Positions 53,738-61,216 of a stretch of DNA of 64,000 nucleotides are shown here, piece by piece. Position 1 is the stretch's first letter; each line of letters opens with the position of its first letter. The translations under genes were made by a program, and so were the position numbers. Source of the stretch: Pseudomonadota bacterium (GTDB lineage Bacteria; Desulfobacterota; Desulfobulbia; Desulfobulbales; JAGXFP01). The stretch is from positions 17,533 to 81,532 of the forward strand of contig JAHJAA010000089.1 of the NCBI GenBank assembly GCA_018814305.1, written 5' to 3'. The notes under the pieces are model-generated. The model did not search any database. It saw only the letters and a program-made list of their open reading frames with translations, and had not been told where the DNA came from.

Positions 53738-54700
53738 TCAGTGAAGACCCAAGAGGATGGTTTGGAGAGTCTCGATCTGGTCTACACGGAGCATCTTCTT
53801 GATTTCACGACTAAAAAACTGATCGCCCCGCATCATGGTCATAACAGTCTTGAGCTTGTCCAGTACCTGCCGTTCCCCTTGGAAGATGAGCCGATATCGC
53901 TCAAGCAGCTCGACCAGATAAAATTGGAGCTCCTCAGCTCGACCGCGCTGATCGGGCTCAGCCGGGGCCAGGCCACGCATCCGCTGGAACAGAAGCGGAT
54001 CGGCAATGGCTCCCCGACCAAACATCAGACCGGCACCACCGGTTTGGGCCAACACAGCCTGACCGGTTTCAGCCGTGTTCAAATCACCGTTGACAATGAC
54101 CGGTAAAGACGTCGCCTCCACCAGCCTCTTGGAGATAGCATGGTCAGCCCATCCCCCGAATTTCTGGGTAACGGTACGGGGGTGGATTATCAGAAAATCT
54201 ACCCCGCACTGGTCAAAAACAGGTAACAACGAAAAGATCTGCTCGGGATGATCATAGCCGGAACGAACCTTAACCGAAAAACTTGCTTCGGCCTGCTCCC
54301 GGACCGCCAACAGACGCTCCACCAAGCCGGTTGGATCTTTCAACAACGCCCCCCCCGCAGACTCCCGGCTCATCCGGCCATAGGGACAACCCAGATTGAT
54401 ATTCAAGTGGACGGCGCCTTCTTCCCTGGCAGCCCGGGCCGAAGCCGAAAGCCCAGCCACATCCCGCCCGATAAGCTGGACAACCAGAGGAACCTGCTCA
54501 TCCTGACTGGCAGCCTCGAGCCGATCAACCGCAGAGAAGGGCTTTTTGGAGCCGGGACGGACCCTGATAAACTCGGTAAAAACCACATCGGGCCGGACCC
54601 ACTTGACAAAAAGATCCCGTAAAGCCCGATTGGTCAAGCCCTGCATTGGGGCGAGCATTAATGGGGTGAGATCAGGAGACCAGGGCAGGAGGTGTTTCAT
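53738..54700 (-). CDS. tRNA-dihydrouridine synthase (DusC-like)
   Basis: The 320-residue FMN enzyme has the Dus signature LMLAPMQGLTNRALRDLF, the TEFIRV block typical of DusC, and NINLGCPYGRMSRESAGGALL with the catalytic Cys. SVKVRSGYDHPEQIF and LIIHPRTVTQKFGG are the FMN and tRNA-binding blocks, and GLMFGRGAIADPLLF follows. It reduces a specific uridine in tRNA; DusC acts on U16 in E. coli, which is the best guess here. The start overlaps the Fic-like gene stop by four bases (ATGA). Confidence 0.9.
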   Translation of the reverse strand: MKHLLPWSPDLTPLMLAPMQGLTNRALRDLFVKWVRPDVVFTEFIRVRPGSKKPFSAVDRLEAASQDEQVPLVVQLIGRDVAGLSASARAAREEGAVHLNINLGCPYGRMSRESAGGALLKDPTGLVERLLAVREQAEASFSVKVRSGYDHPEQIFSLLPVFDQCGVDFLIIHPRTVTQKFGGWADHAISKRLVEATSLPVIVNGDLNTAETGQAVLAQTGGAGLMFGRGAIADPLLFQRMRGLAPAEPDQRGRAEELQFYLVELLERYRLIFQGERQVLDKLKTVMTMMRGDQFFSREIKKMLRVDQIETLQTILLGLH

Positions 54701-55668
54701 TTGAGATGGAGTTCGGGCAGGGAGTAATAGGTGGACTTCCCGTGACCGTTCTGAACCAGAAGACGGGATTGAACCATTTTCCGGAGTCTGATCTTCACCG
54801 TGTTGCGGTTGGTGCTGGTTGCAGTGGCGATCCCTGAGATGGTGGCATTGCCGGACTCCTGAACAGCCCGGATGATCTCACGATGAGCCGGTGGCAATTT
54901 GAGCATGGTCTTCTCCCGACTGATCTTGCGGATCAACCCCTCCCTCATGTCGGTTAAGGCCTCAAGAAAAAGCTCCAGCCAGTCCTGATCAATTTCGGTG
55001 AGATAGCACCGAGAGCCATCACCTTCACGAACCACCCTGGTAAAGTCGGTTAATTTCTTTTCAAAATCCGCTTCAAGAGAACAAAAAGGTACAAAAGCGT
55101 AGTTATGACGCAACAGGGTCAATCGAATCAGCAACCAATTCAAGCGCTTATTGCCGACCGGAAATGGTTTCAAGGCCCAGAGATTACGGCTCAATACGGC
55201 CATAACCAGAATCGGGTGCACTCCGGCATTATCAATGGCGTCGGTTGCTTCACGCAACAGGAGGCCAATTGAATTGATCTGGAATGGGGTCGGCGGAGTC
55301 GCCTGCCCACCGGTGCCGATGAGCAGTGAATGAAGTTGCCGGGTATGACTTTCGCTCAAGCTGATCCGATCATAGGAAGTATTAACCAGATTCACCACGG
55401 CGTGGGCATTACTGATCGCCTCTCGGGCCTCGACCCCAAGCGCTTTTTCTTGACTGGTTTGGCGTCCGGCTAAAAATTCACCGGCCTGTCGATCACTGCA
55501 GGGATAACCGGCCATCCGGGCAGCTGCGGCCGCCGACTCCATGGCGGTAATCCGTCTTAGACTGGATAAGCGAGCCGGTACCAGTTGCCCTAGAGATTCC
55601 CACCGGCCTTTGAATTGATCAAATTCCGTTAACAGTTTTAGCGTGCGTGAAGAGAGACTGAGTTGCAT
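54697..55668 (-). CDS. Fic-like protein with degenerate active site and winged helix
   Basis: The start at 55668 follows GAGGA. The 323-residue protein has a Fic_N region with an inhibitory-helix-like ITAMESAAAAARM. A Fido-fold core follows, with the Fic motif degenerate: ALKPFPVGNKRLNWLLIR has Lys167 where the catalytic His of HPFxDGNGRxxR belongs, Val for Asp/Glu, and Trp for the second Arg. The C-terminal 60 residues are a winged helix (SGNATISGIATATSTNRNTVKIRLRKM, given here as two blocks). AMP transfer should be abolished, so a DNA-binding or regulatory role is likely. It is translationally coupled to the Dus gene. Confidence 0.8.
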   Translation of the reverse strand: MQLSLSSRTLKLLTEFDQFKGRWESLGQLVPARLSSLRRITAMESAAAAARMAGYPCSDRQAGEFLAGRQTSQEKALGVEAREAISNAHAVVNLVNTSYDRISLSESHTRQLHSLLIGTGGQATPPTPFQINSIGLLLREATDAIDNAGVHPILVMAVLSRNLWALKPFPVGNKRLNWLLIRLTLLRHNYAFVPFCSLEADFEKKLTDFTRVVREGDGSRCYLTEIDQDWLELFLEALTDMREGLIRKISREKTMLKLPPAHREIIRAVQESGNATISGIATATSTNRNTVKIRLRKMVQSRLLVQNGHGKSTYYSLPELHLK

Positions 55669-55804
55669 AAAATCCTCTTTTTTTATCGTCGTTAAGGTCA
55701 GGACTGTTATAATAAAGAGGCTCGGATCCCGCAAGGTTTTTTGGGTCTTTTTCGGGTCGCAGCCCGGTGCGTGGGCAAAAAAACCACGTCAAATAAGGAT
55801 TTTC

Positions 55805-56287
55805 ATGAATGACCAAAATCAGCAAGAAAACGCCCCCCCGGAACCGAAGGGCAAGGAACTGGACCAGGAAACCCTGGCCCGGATCGCCGCATTCAGCTCT
55901 GCTACCGCTCCCACCCGTCGGAGCAACTTTGTTGAATTCTGGCACCTGATCAGGGTCCCAGCGGCAGCACTCATGGCCCTTTTTTTCTGCCTGCTCTTCG
56001 GCCTGATTTTCTACCAGGGGTCCACCCGTCTCCGCCAAGAGGCTCCTGTGGTGGAGGATATCGAACTCCTTTCCGATCCCATGGAGCCGGAGTTCTACCA
56101 ATCTCTAGATTTCTATCGGTGGCTCAATCAAGAACACCGTTCTCAACAACTGAACCAGCCCGGACCAGAAGATAATCAACCCCAATCGGACTCCCCCCAA
56201 CCTGAGCTTTCGAAAAAACCCATGGTTGCTGCTGATCCCGCAACTCTGCTCCCAACAGCCTCGACCGAAGAGGGGACATCACGATGA
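55805..56287 (+). CDS. Single-pass membrane protein upstream of a DUF3106 gene
   Basis: The ATG at 55805 has AAGGA upstream. The 160-residue protein has a short cytoplasmic part (ELDQETLARIAAFSSATAPTRRSNF), one transmembrane helix (VPAAALMALFFCLLFGLIFY) and an extracytoplasmic, Pro/Gln/Ser-rich tail. This matches the shape of proteins encoded beside DUF3106 genes, which often act as anti-sigma factors, but no sigma factor gene is adjacent here. The ATGA overlap couples it to the DUF3106 gene. Function inferred only from context. Confidence 0.7.
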   Translation: MNDQNQQENAPPEPKGKELDQETLARIAAFSSATAPTRRSNFVEFWHLIRVPAAALMALFFCLLFGLIFYQGSTRLRQEAPVVEDIELLSDPMEPEFYQSLDFYRWLNQEHRSQQLNQPGPEDNQPQSDSPQPELSKKPMVAADPATLLPTASTEEGTSR

Positions 56288-56706
56288 ACAATACGGTCCG
56301 CCTGCTCATACTTATTCTATTCTGTGTTGGGATTGCCCAAAGGGTACAGCCCGCCGATCCGGTTACCTGGCAAGGACTGAATTCTGAAGAACAGGGAATT
56401 TTGCGCCCATATTCCGGAAAATGGGTTTATCTTTCAAAAAAAGAACAGAATAAACTTCTGAAGAGTGCCCGGATATGGATGCAACTGGACCCGGACCAGC
56501 GAAACCTGGTCCGGCAAAGAAATAAACAGTGGCGGAACATTCCTACGAACCAGCGAGAGCAGACGATCCGCCAGTATCGCAGTTTCCAGGAGCTCTCTGC
56601 TCCGGAACAGCTCGAACTCAAATCAACGGCCGGTTGGTTCGCCAACCTCCCTCCAGAACAACAGCAAGCCCTCTTGAACCGTTGGAAAAATCCGCCCCCG
56701 CGCTAA
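56284..56706 (+). CDS. DUF3106 secreted protein
   Basis: The product has a signal peptide (LLILILFCVGIAQRVQPA) and the DUF3106 pattern of W-x-x-L-x-P-x-x-R-N-x-x repeats: LNSEEQGILRPYSGKW, IWMQLDPDQRNLVRQRNKQW and GWFANLPPEQQQALLNRWKN. The repeats resemble those of zinc-resistance-associated and CpxP-like periplasmic proteins. Its role is not known; an extracytoplasmic stress sensor is plausible. It is the last gene before a 560-base gap. Confidence 0.85.
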   Translation: MNNTVRLLILILFCVGIAQRVQPADPVTWQGLNSEEQGILRPYSGKWVYLSKKEQNKLLKSARIWMQLDPDQRNLVRQRNKQWRNIPTNQREQTIRQYRSFQELSAPEQLELKSTAGWFANLPPEQQQALLNRWKNPPPR

Positions 56707-57129
56707 GAACCTGTCGGACTTAGAGAATCGTAGCGAAAATATCTGCTCTTGATCTGTTTTTGGTAGGGATTATCTGATTTTTTTATCTCCTGGGTAGACC
56801 CAGTGAAGATCCTGGTCTTGCCCACCAGGAGCAAACGCCCTTCCAGTTGGAGGAATAATCGGGATGACGGGCGCTGTTTTGGATTCAGACCCGCTGGATA
56901 TATGAAAATTCAAGGTATCGATAAAATAAAGTAACTATCCAGCTGCACTCCATCTGCGTACGATTCGGTCTTCCAGCATACCAATGTATAGCTGAAAGAC
57001 CGAATCGTACACATCTGAAGCACATCCGTAGTCTACGCTTACCTGAATAGTTCCATTCCGGCGGGTTTGCTCGTTACCGGCATTATGCTGGATGGTTACA
57101 AAATAAAGAAAAAGCCCAGTCTTTTATGC
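56707..57129. other. Intergenic region holding a 120-bp palindromic element
   Basis: No gene is supported on either strand. The middle holds the repeat at 56933-57052 and the end is the terminator of the twin membrane-protein unit. Confidence 0.6.
56933..57052. repeat. 120-bp nested palindromic element
   Basis: The ends pair with one mismatch (AACTATCCAG at 56933-56942 with CTGAATAGTT at 57043-57052). Inside, GTACGATTCGGTCTT (56958-56972) and AAGACCGAATCGTAC (56996-57010) form a perfect 15-bp stem that extends with bulges into a CAGCATA/TATAGCTG top. The ends recur, collapsed and inverted, at 44526-44566, so this is a dispersed element and not just a terminator. Confidence 0.8.
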
Positions 57130-57168
57130 AAAAAAAAAAGAGCAAATGGTCCCCTTCCATCTGCTCTT
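57130..57168 (-). terminator. Rho-independent terminator of the twin membrane-protein unit
   Basis: On the minus strand AAGAGCAGATGG pairs with CCATTTGCTCTT (one mismatch) and is followed by ten T residues. It lies about 100 bases after the second small gene. Confidence 0.85.
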
Positions 57169-57270
57169 CATCTGTGCGGGATACCCTGCCAATTTTTTAG
57201 CCGAAAACTCTTGTCAGTTCCTCATGATGAATCAGTTTAATTTCTGTTCGCTCTTCCAACGTCTGTTGAA

Positions 57271-57474
57271 TCAACCGACCAAGGCCGCAATAAATCCACT
57301 GATCAGAGCGGCCGGACCGTTGGTCAAAAGGGCACCGACCACCGAAGCCGTGGCCCACAGACCGATCAACCCGGAAACCGTGGCCATGCTGATCAAACTG
57401 ATCTGAGAAAAGGTATCGATGCCACTTTCGGTGTTCACCTTGGTTGCGTTCCGGGTCTTAATGGCAGCAGTCAT
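57271..57474 (-). CDS. Small two-helix membrane protein, paralogue 2 of 2
   Basis: This 67-residue protein has a polar N-terminus (MTAAIKTRNATKVNTESGID) and two hydrophobic segments (residues about 23-50 and 53-67) rich in Gly and Ala. The block GLIGLWATASVVGALLTNGP matches the neighbouring gene product at most positions, including the GLWA and GP turn and the following I-x-G. AGGAGAA precedes the ATG. No known family is recognised. It is the second gene of a unit with a sigma-54 promoter and a strong terminator. The Gly/Ala spacing suggests helix packing or oligomers in the membrane. Confidence 0.75.
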   Translation of the reverse strand: MTAAIKTRNATKVNTESGIDTFSQISLISMATVSGLIGLWATASVVGALLTNGPAALISGFIAALVG

Positions 57475-57526
57475 GGTCGTTCTCCTGAAGAGTTTAAGAG
57501 AGTTCGTTTTATTGCCTGTTACAAGC

Positions 57527-57730
57527 TTATAAACCAGTTACCGCAGAGAAGTATCCTTTAATGACCCCAACCGGACCGGCACTGACAACGGCTCCGACGA
57601 AACAGGCCACAGCCCACAAACCGATCAACAGGGAAGCGCCGCCAAAAAGAGCTACGGTTGCCTTACCGGTTGCATCCAGGGCCTGATCGTTTACGTTAAC
57701 CTGAGTTTGGATCTTATTGATTGCTTTCAT
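57527..57730 (-). CDS. Small two-helix membrane protein, paralogue 1 of 2
   Basis: This paralogue also has 67 residues: a polar N-terminus (MKAINKIQTQVNVNDQALDA), then SLLIGLWAVACFVGAVVSAGP and a final VGVIKGYFSAVTGL. GGGGAGAG lies upstream of the ATG. The hydrophobic part aligns without gaps to the product at 57271-57474, while the polar heads differ. Together they look like a tandem duplication with diverged soluble ends. Role unknown; candidates are membrane stress peptides or pore-like assemblies. Confidence 0.75.
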   Translation of the reverse strand: MKAINKIQTQVNVNDQALDATGKATVALFGGASLLIGLWAVACFVGAVVSAGPVGVIKGYFSAVTGL

Positions 57731-57810
57731 GGTCTCTCTCCCCTTTATATTTTCTTCGTTATGAACTTGATAGCCTTATTAACTTGGTGTTTCCTTTGTT
57801 CTCTTACTAA

Positions 57811-57826
57811 TGCCAGTTCCGTGCCA
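57811..57826 (-). promoter_or_regulatory. Sigma-54 (-24/-12) promoter of the twin membrane-protein unit
   Basis: On the minus strand the sequence is TGGCACGGAACTGGCA, which matches the consensus TGGCACG-N4-TTGCA at all but one position, with GG and GC at the correct spacing. The predicted transcript start is near 57800, about 70 bases before the first small gene. The rest of the 57731-58071 gap is AT-rich and would hold an activator site, which I cannot locate. Confidence 0.8.
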
Positions 57827-58071
57827 AAACAAATAAAACTCGCTTTATCATAAAGATAGAAAATAACAGCACGACTCAGCCATCATTTCCATCTGCCAGC
57901 TTGGCATGGGAAAATGTCATTTTGACACAATAAACCTCTTACAAAATGGACAACCGGCTTGGTTTGGGTTTGAGAATAAAAAAAGGAAACGCGTTGAAAT
58001 GAAGGGTGACAGCTTAAAGAAAGGACTGGAGAGCAGGGGATTGAGCGATTTCATCCAAACGGAATGAACGC

Positions 58072-58791
58072 CTACAGATGAATCGCCAGGTCGGCGAGTT
58101 CTTTTTCCACCAGAGCGGCCCAGCCCCGGTTGGCCTTGGGATTTGCCGGACTGGGATGACTGATCATCCCGACTTCCACCGGAAAATCCGCCAGGGCCTC
58201 CTTGGCCCGGGAGGCGGCAAACCGGCCCACCCCAATAACCCGGCGCGGGGCCATGGCCTGAACCATCCCGACCAATCCCTGGTCGCAGATCGAAAAGAGG
58301 GTTGCCTGTTCGTCCTTAAAGAGTTTATCCGGAGTCCGGTTCCGGCCACTTTCCTCCATAAAAACCAAAGGACAATAGTTAGCCACAAAAAATCGGTCAA
58401 AAAATCGATCCGGGCTTTGAAAACGATCCCGAGCCCACCCCCACAGGCGACGGCCACTGACCTCGCCCCTTGGGCATTGAAAGCCCAAAACCGGCCGTTT
58501 GGGATGCAGGGGCGACGGCATCGTGACTTCTGCCTCGATTCCCAGCCAATCCCGGACCATCTCGACATCTCCGAAGGGCACCCCGGTCTGGGCCATGCCG
58601 AAGGGGCCCGGATTCATCCCCAGAAGAATAATTTCAGGATGCCGGCCATAGCGCACGACATAGGCGTCATAAGGGGCTCGGGCGTACTCAAGGGGGTTAT
58701 AGACAATGGCAACCGGTTCCCTGAAGCGGAGCGGGGCAAGATCAGTAACCAGTTGGGAGGTGACTTTTGCAAGGATGTGCATGTCCGGCAT
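58072..58791 (-). CDS. Single-strand-selective uracil-DNA glycosylase (SMUG1-like)
   Basis: The 239-residue protein removes uracil, and perhaps hydroxymethyluracil, from DNA. The first catalytic block is LLGMNPGPFGMAQTGVPFG with the Asn water-activator. The second is MISHPSPANPKANRGW, with the SMUG-type His and the HPSPxN intercalation loop. NYCPLVFMEESGRNRTP lies between them. Length and blocks match bacterial SMUG2/SMUG1-like enzymes. It is monocistronic. Confidence 0.9.
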   Translation of the reverse strand: MPDMHILAKVTSQLVTDLAPLRFREPVAIVYNPLEYARAPYDAYVVRYGRHPEIILLGMNPGPFGMAQTGVPFGDVEMVRDWLGIEAEVTMPSPLHPKRPVLGFQCPRGEVSGRRLWGWARDRFQSPDRFFDRFFVANYCPLVFMEESGRNRTPDKLFKDEQATLFSICDQGLVGMVQAMAPRRVIGVGRFAASRAKEALADFPVEVGMISHPSPANPKANRGWAALVEKELADLAIHL

Positions 58792-58906
58792 CCTGAGAAG
58801 TGGTCAAATACCCCGACATGGGCATCGATAAAGGGAGGAGTCCTGGGGATAATACATGATCCATCCCCCAAACCTCAAACGAACTGTTGCTTCAATCCTG
58901 GTTCCT

Positions 58907-59317
58907 TTACATCAGACCGAGTCGAGACTCGCTGATGAACCTCCCCATGGCTCGATCATGATCCCTGGTGTGCCCGACAAACCAATGAACCACAAAATAC
59001 AGGAGATCGGAAATATCATTTTCGCTTTTGAGGGCCTTGAGCTTACTTTTAAGTTCCGAATATATTTTTTGGTGCTCTGCCCTCTGCTCTTCATAATCAG
59101 GATACTCATAGAGTTCCATCAACATTTCTTCACTTTTAAAATGAAATTTCGCATATTTTTTCAATTCATACAGAATTTTGATTAATGCAGGAGAGGTAGA
59201 TTCAGCCTCCCTCAACTCAAAGACATTCCGCATTATCTGTAATAATCGAATATGCTGGGCATCAATCTCATCGACCCCGACCAAATAATGATCGGACCAC
59301 TGAAGATCCAGTTCCAT
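58907..59317 (-). CDS. Bacteriohemerythrin
   Basis: This is a 136-residue four-helix di-iron protein. The ligands are in VGVDEIDAQHIRLLQ, KFHFKSEEMLM, the HQKIY block and HWFVGHTRDHDRAM. The pattern matches the bacterial hemerythrin family in full. It binds O2 or NO and may serve as a sensor or oxygen buffer in an anaerobe exposed to oxygen. No partner gene is linked. Confidence 0.92.
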   Translation of the reverse strand: MELDLQWSDHYLVGVDEIDAQHIRLLQIMRNVFELREAESTSPALIKILYELKKYAKFHFKSEEMLMELYEYPDYEEQRAEHQKIYSELKSKLKALKSENDISDLLYFVVHWFVGHTRDHDRAMGRFISESRLGLM

Positions 59318-59698
59318 TGTTTGCTCTCCTTATCCTGTGGGTATCGAGCTTGTCGAATTTTTTGGGTGACACTAATTCAATACCCATCTGGACAATCTTT
59401 TCATCCTTTTTCCGTATCTCAACTGATTTATGTCTCCCTCTTCGCCCAGTTTATTAACAAAAAAAGTCTTTTCTTTCATGATAGGCCTTCGTTCAATAAT
59501 TTTAGCAAATACAAGCGACACACGTCTCTTTGTAGGAATTTTCCTACAAAAAAATCAGCGATTAACCTATTGATCGCCTTGGCCATATCAGATATATTTT
59601 GCCGGTTTCCAATAGCCTCCCCTTTATGCGCTCTGATGAAGAATATTCATTAGCCTTCCACCAAGAGGCGCCAGAGAGAAAAATACCTTTATGAAACG
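59318..59698. other. Intergenic region without recognisable gene
   Basis: AT-rich, with frames that have neither ribosome-binding sites nor family signatures. A frame from 59252 to 59653 on the plus strand was discarded because it lacks coding character and overlaps the hemerythrin gene. Confidence 0.5.
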
Positions 59699-59950
59699 AT
59701 GAAGATAATTATTGAACTTGCAGCGGTACTCTTTCTGATCTCTACCACAGCGGCTTTTGCCGGGGCGTGGGGCTATGACGGACAAAACGGTGTCTACACC
59801 CCTGAAAAATGGGGGCATCTTTCCGAGGCGTGTAATGGGCAAAGCCAATCCCCCATCAACTTCGACCAACACGATCTGCTCCAGTTCAACTTCCACACCT
59901 TGAGCGCACACACTGTAAACGGCAAACATCACACCATGGAACTCCACTAA
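59699..59950 (+). pseudogene. Truncated alpha-carbonic anhydrase
   Basis: The 83 residues start with a signal peptide (IIIELAAVLFLISTTAAFA) and the N-terminal alpha-type carbonic anhydrase blocks WGYDGQNG, PEKWGHLSEACNGQSQSPIN and HTVNGKHHTMEL. The protein then stops, where the family normally has about 220-250 residues. The zinc ligand histidines would come later (HWGSENEH-type region), so the product cannot be active as is. No remnant of the missing part is visible before the terminator at 60011. Confidence 0.85.
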
Positions 59951-60010
59951 ACGGCCGGGTTATCTCATACGGCTATGTAAAATAAATTACCCAAGCAGCA
60001 CTGTTACCCG

Positions 60011-60040
60011 GGCCCGCCATCATCCTCCTGATGGCGGGCC
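60011..60040 (+). terminator. Rho-independent terminator upstream of tRNA-Arg
   Basis: GGCCCGCCATCA and TGATGGCGGGCC form a perfect 12-bp stem with a six-base loop, followed by AATTTATT. It lies 61 bases after the truncated carbonic anhydrase stop and before the tRNA gene. Confidence 0.8.
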
Positions 60041-60145
60041 AATTTATTATATGAGTCGCATGATCCTACTTTCATAAATTTTTTTCACCTCCTCTCTTTA
60101 CAGAACAGGGCAAAGCAGGTTAATAAGCGGGAAACATTCACAGTG

Positions 60146-60221
60146 CGCCCGTAGCTCAGCTGGATAGAGCATCGGCCTTCGAAGCCGAGAGTCGCCCGTT
60201 CGAATCGGGCCGGGCGCTCCA
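60146..60221 (+). tRNA. tRNA-Arg (TCG anticodon) with encoded CCA
   Basis: All four arms fold with perfect stems: acceptor GCGCCCG/CGGGCGC, D-stem GCTC/GAGC, anticodon stem TCGGC/GCCGA with loop CTTCGAA, and T-stem GCCCG/CGGGC with loop TTCGAAT. The anticodon is TCG (arginine CGA) and A20 of the D-loop, an ArgRS identity base, is present. The discriminator base 73 is T, where arginine tRNAs usually have A or G. CCA is encoded. Confidence 0.95.
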
Positions 60222-60464
60222 TTTATATCTCGATGTCTCTTGAACAACCAAAATCCTTCTTCCCTGATCATCCTATCAGTTCGCTAACCATACCCTCACC
60301 AACGACAAATCATCTTACTGCATAATTCTCATCCCTAAATCAATTGATTAAGGCCTTTTCCAGGAATCCGCCCCCTTTACGGCCAGGGAAAACCACGCTA
60401 TAGTTAGCCATGGAAGGAGTCTCGAGTCCGTTCATTTCATTAAAAGGAAACCAGGGAGACGACC
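60222..60464. other. Intergenic region between tRNA-Arg and the MORN gene
   Basis: No gene is seen. The AT-rich first part follows the tRNA, and a GGAAGGAG-like stretch lies near 60411, ahead of the MORN gene, whose own start has CCAGGGAGACGACC upstream. Confidence 0.5.
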
Positions 60465-61133
60465 ATGCGATTACTGACTTCCGCTTTTTTTCTGCTGACT
60501 CTCATTTTGGGCGGGAATCCCCTTCCTGCCGCGGCGAATTGTGTTGAAGGAGATTGTGTGAACGGTACCGGCACCATGACCACCCCGGACGGCCGGAGTT
60601 TTCAGGGCCAATGGACCGATGGTCGCTTGAACGGCCGGGGGGTAATGAAGAGTGGTGACGGCAGTCAATATACCGGTGACTTTATCGACGGCATCCGCCA
60701 GGGCACCGGTACCATGACCGGTCCGGATGACCTCCGCTATGAAGGCGAATGGCAAAAGGATCTCTTCCACGGTCAAGGGAAATATCACTCCCCCGAAGGT
60801 TGGAGCTATAACGGAGAATGGAATCAGGGCATCTTTGACGGCACCGGCACCTATCAATCTCCTGCCGGATGGAGCTATTCGGGTCAATGGAAGATGGGAA
60901 AAAAAGAAGGCCTCGGCACCTATACCGGGGCCAACGGCTCAATTTATCGCGGCGAATACCAAGACGACCAGCGCCACGGACTGGGAATCTACACCGCCCC
61001 CGACGGCTCAACCTATGACGGCGCCTACCGCCATGGCAAACGGGATGGCCACGGGATTTACACCGATGCCAAGGGCAACATCCTGGAAGGAGACTTCCGG
61101 AACGGCAAATACGTGGGCCGAGCAACGGACTGA
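60465..61133 (+). CDS. Secreted MORN-repeat protein ending in a tRNA-derived tail
   Basis: The 222-residue product has a signal peptide (LLTSAFFLLTLILGGNPLPAAA), then the CVEGDCVNGTGTM block shared with the protein at 42651. About eight MORN repeats follow (YTGDFIDGIRQGTGTM, YEGEWQKDLFHGQGKY, YNGEWNQGIFDGTGTY, and so on). MORN repeats form elongated beta sheets that bind lipids or proteins. The last codons (ATD and the TGA stop) lie in a tRNA-Phe-derived sequence, so the original C-terminus seems to have been replaced. Confidence 0.88.
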   Translation: MRLLTSAFFLLTLILGGNPLPAAANCVEGDCVNGTGTMTTPDGRSFQGQWTDGRLNGRGVMKSGDGSQYTGDFIDGIRQGTGTMTGPDDLRYEGEWQKDLFHGQGKYHSPEGWSYNGEWNQGIFDGTGTYQSPAGWSYSGQWKMGKKEGLGTYTGANGSIYRGEYQDDQRHGLGIYTAPDGSTYDGAYRHGKRDGHGIYTDAKGNILEGDFRNGKYVGRATD

Positions 61134-61174
61134 AAATCCGTGTGTCCCTGGTTCGATTCCTGGTCCCGGCACCA
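61120..61174 (+). mobile_element. 3' part of a tRNA-Phe, integration scar (att-like)
   Basis: The 55 bases match the last two-thirds of a tRNA-Phe: GAGC of the D-stem, an anticodon stem ACGGA/TCCGT with loop CTGAAAA (anticodon GAA), variable GTGTC, and T-arm CCTGG-TTCGATT-CCTGG with one T-T mismatch. TCCCGGC-ACCA completes the acceptor. The 5' third is absent. Such 3' tRNA remnants mark attachment sites of tyrosine-integrase islands, and an integrase fragment lies 1.5 kb further on. Confidence 0.85.
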
Positions 61175-61180
61175 ACAACA

Positions 61181-61216
61181 AGAAGGGTTTACAGCTTTCC
61201 GGCTGTAAACCCTTCT
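61181..61216 (+). terminator. Rho-independent terminator after the tRNA-Phe scar
   Basis: A perfect 15-bp stem (AGAAGGGTTTACAGC with its complement at 61202-61216) with a six-base loop follows the tRNA remnant, with TTT downstream. It may be the original tRNA terminator carried with the scar. Confidence 0.8.

Noticed and set aside
59252..59653. 133-codon plus-strand frame
   Set aside because: It starts inside the hemerythrin gene on the other strand and has no ribosome-binding site or motif.
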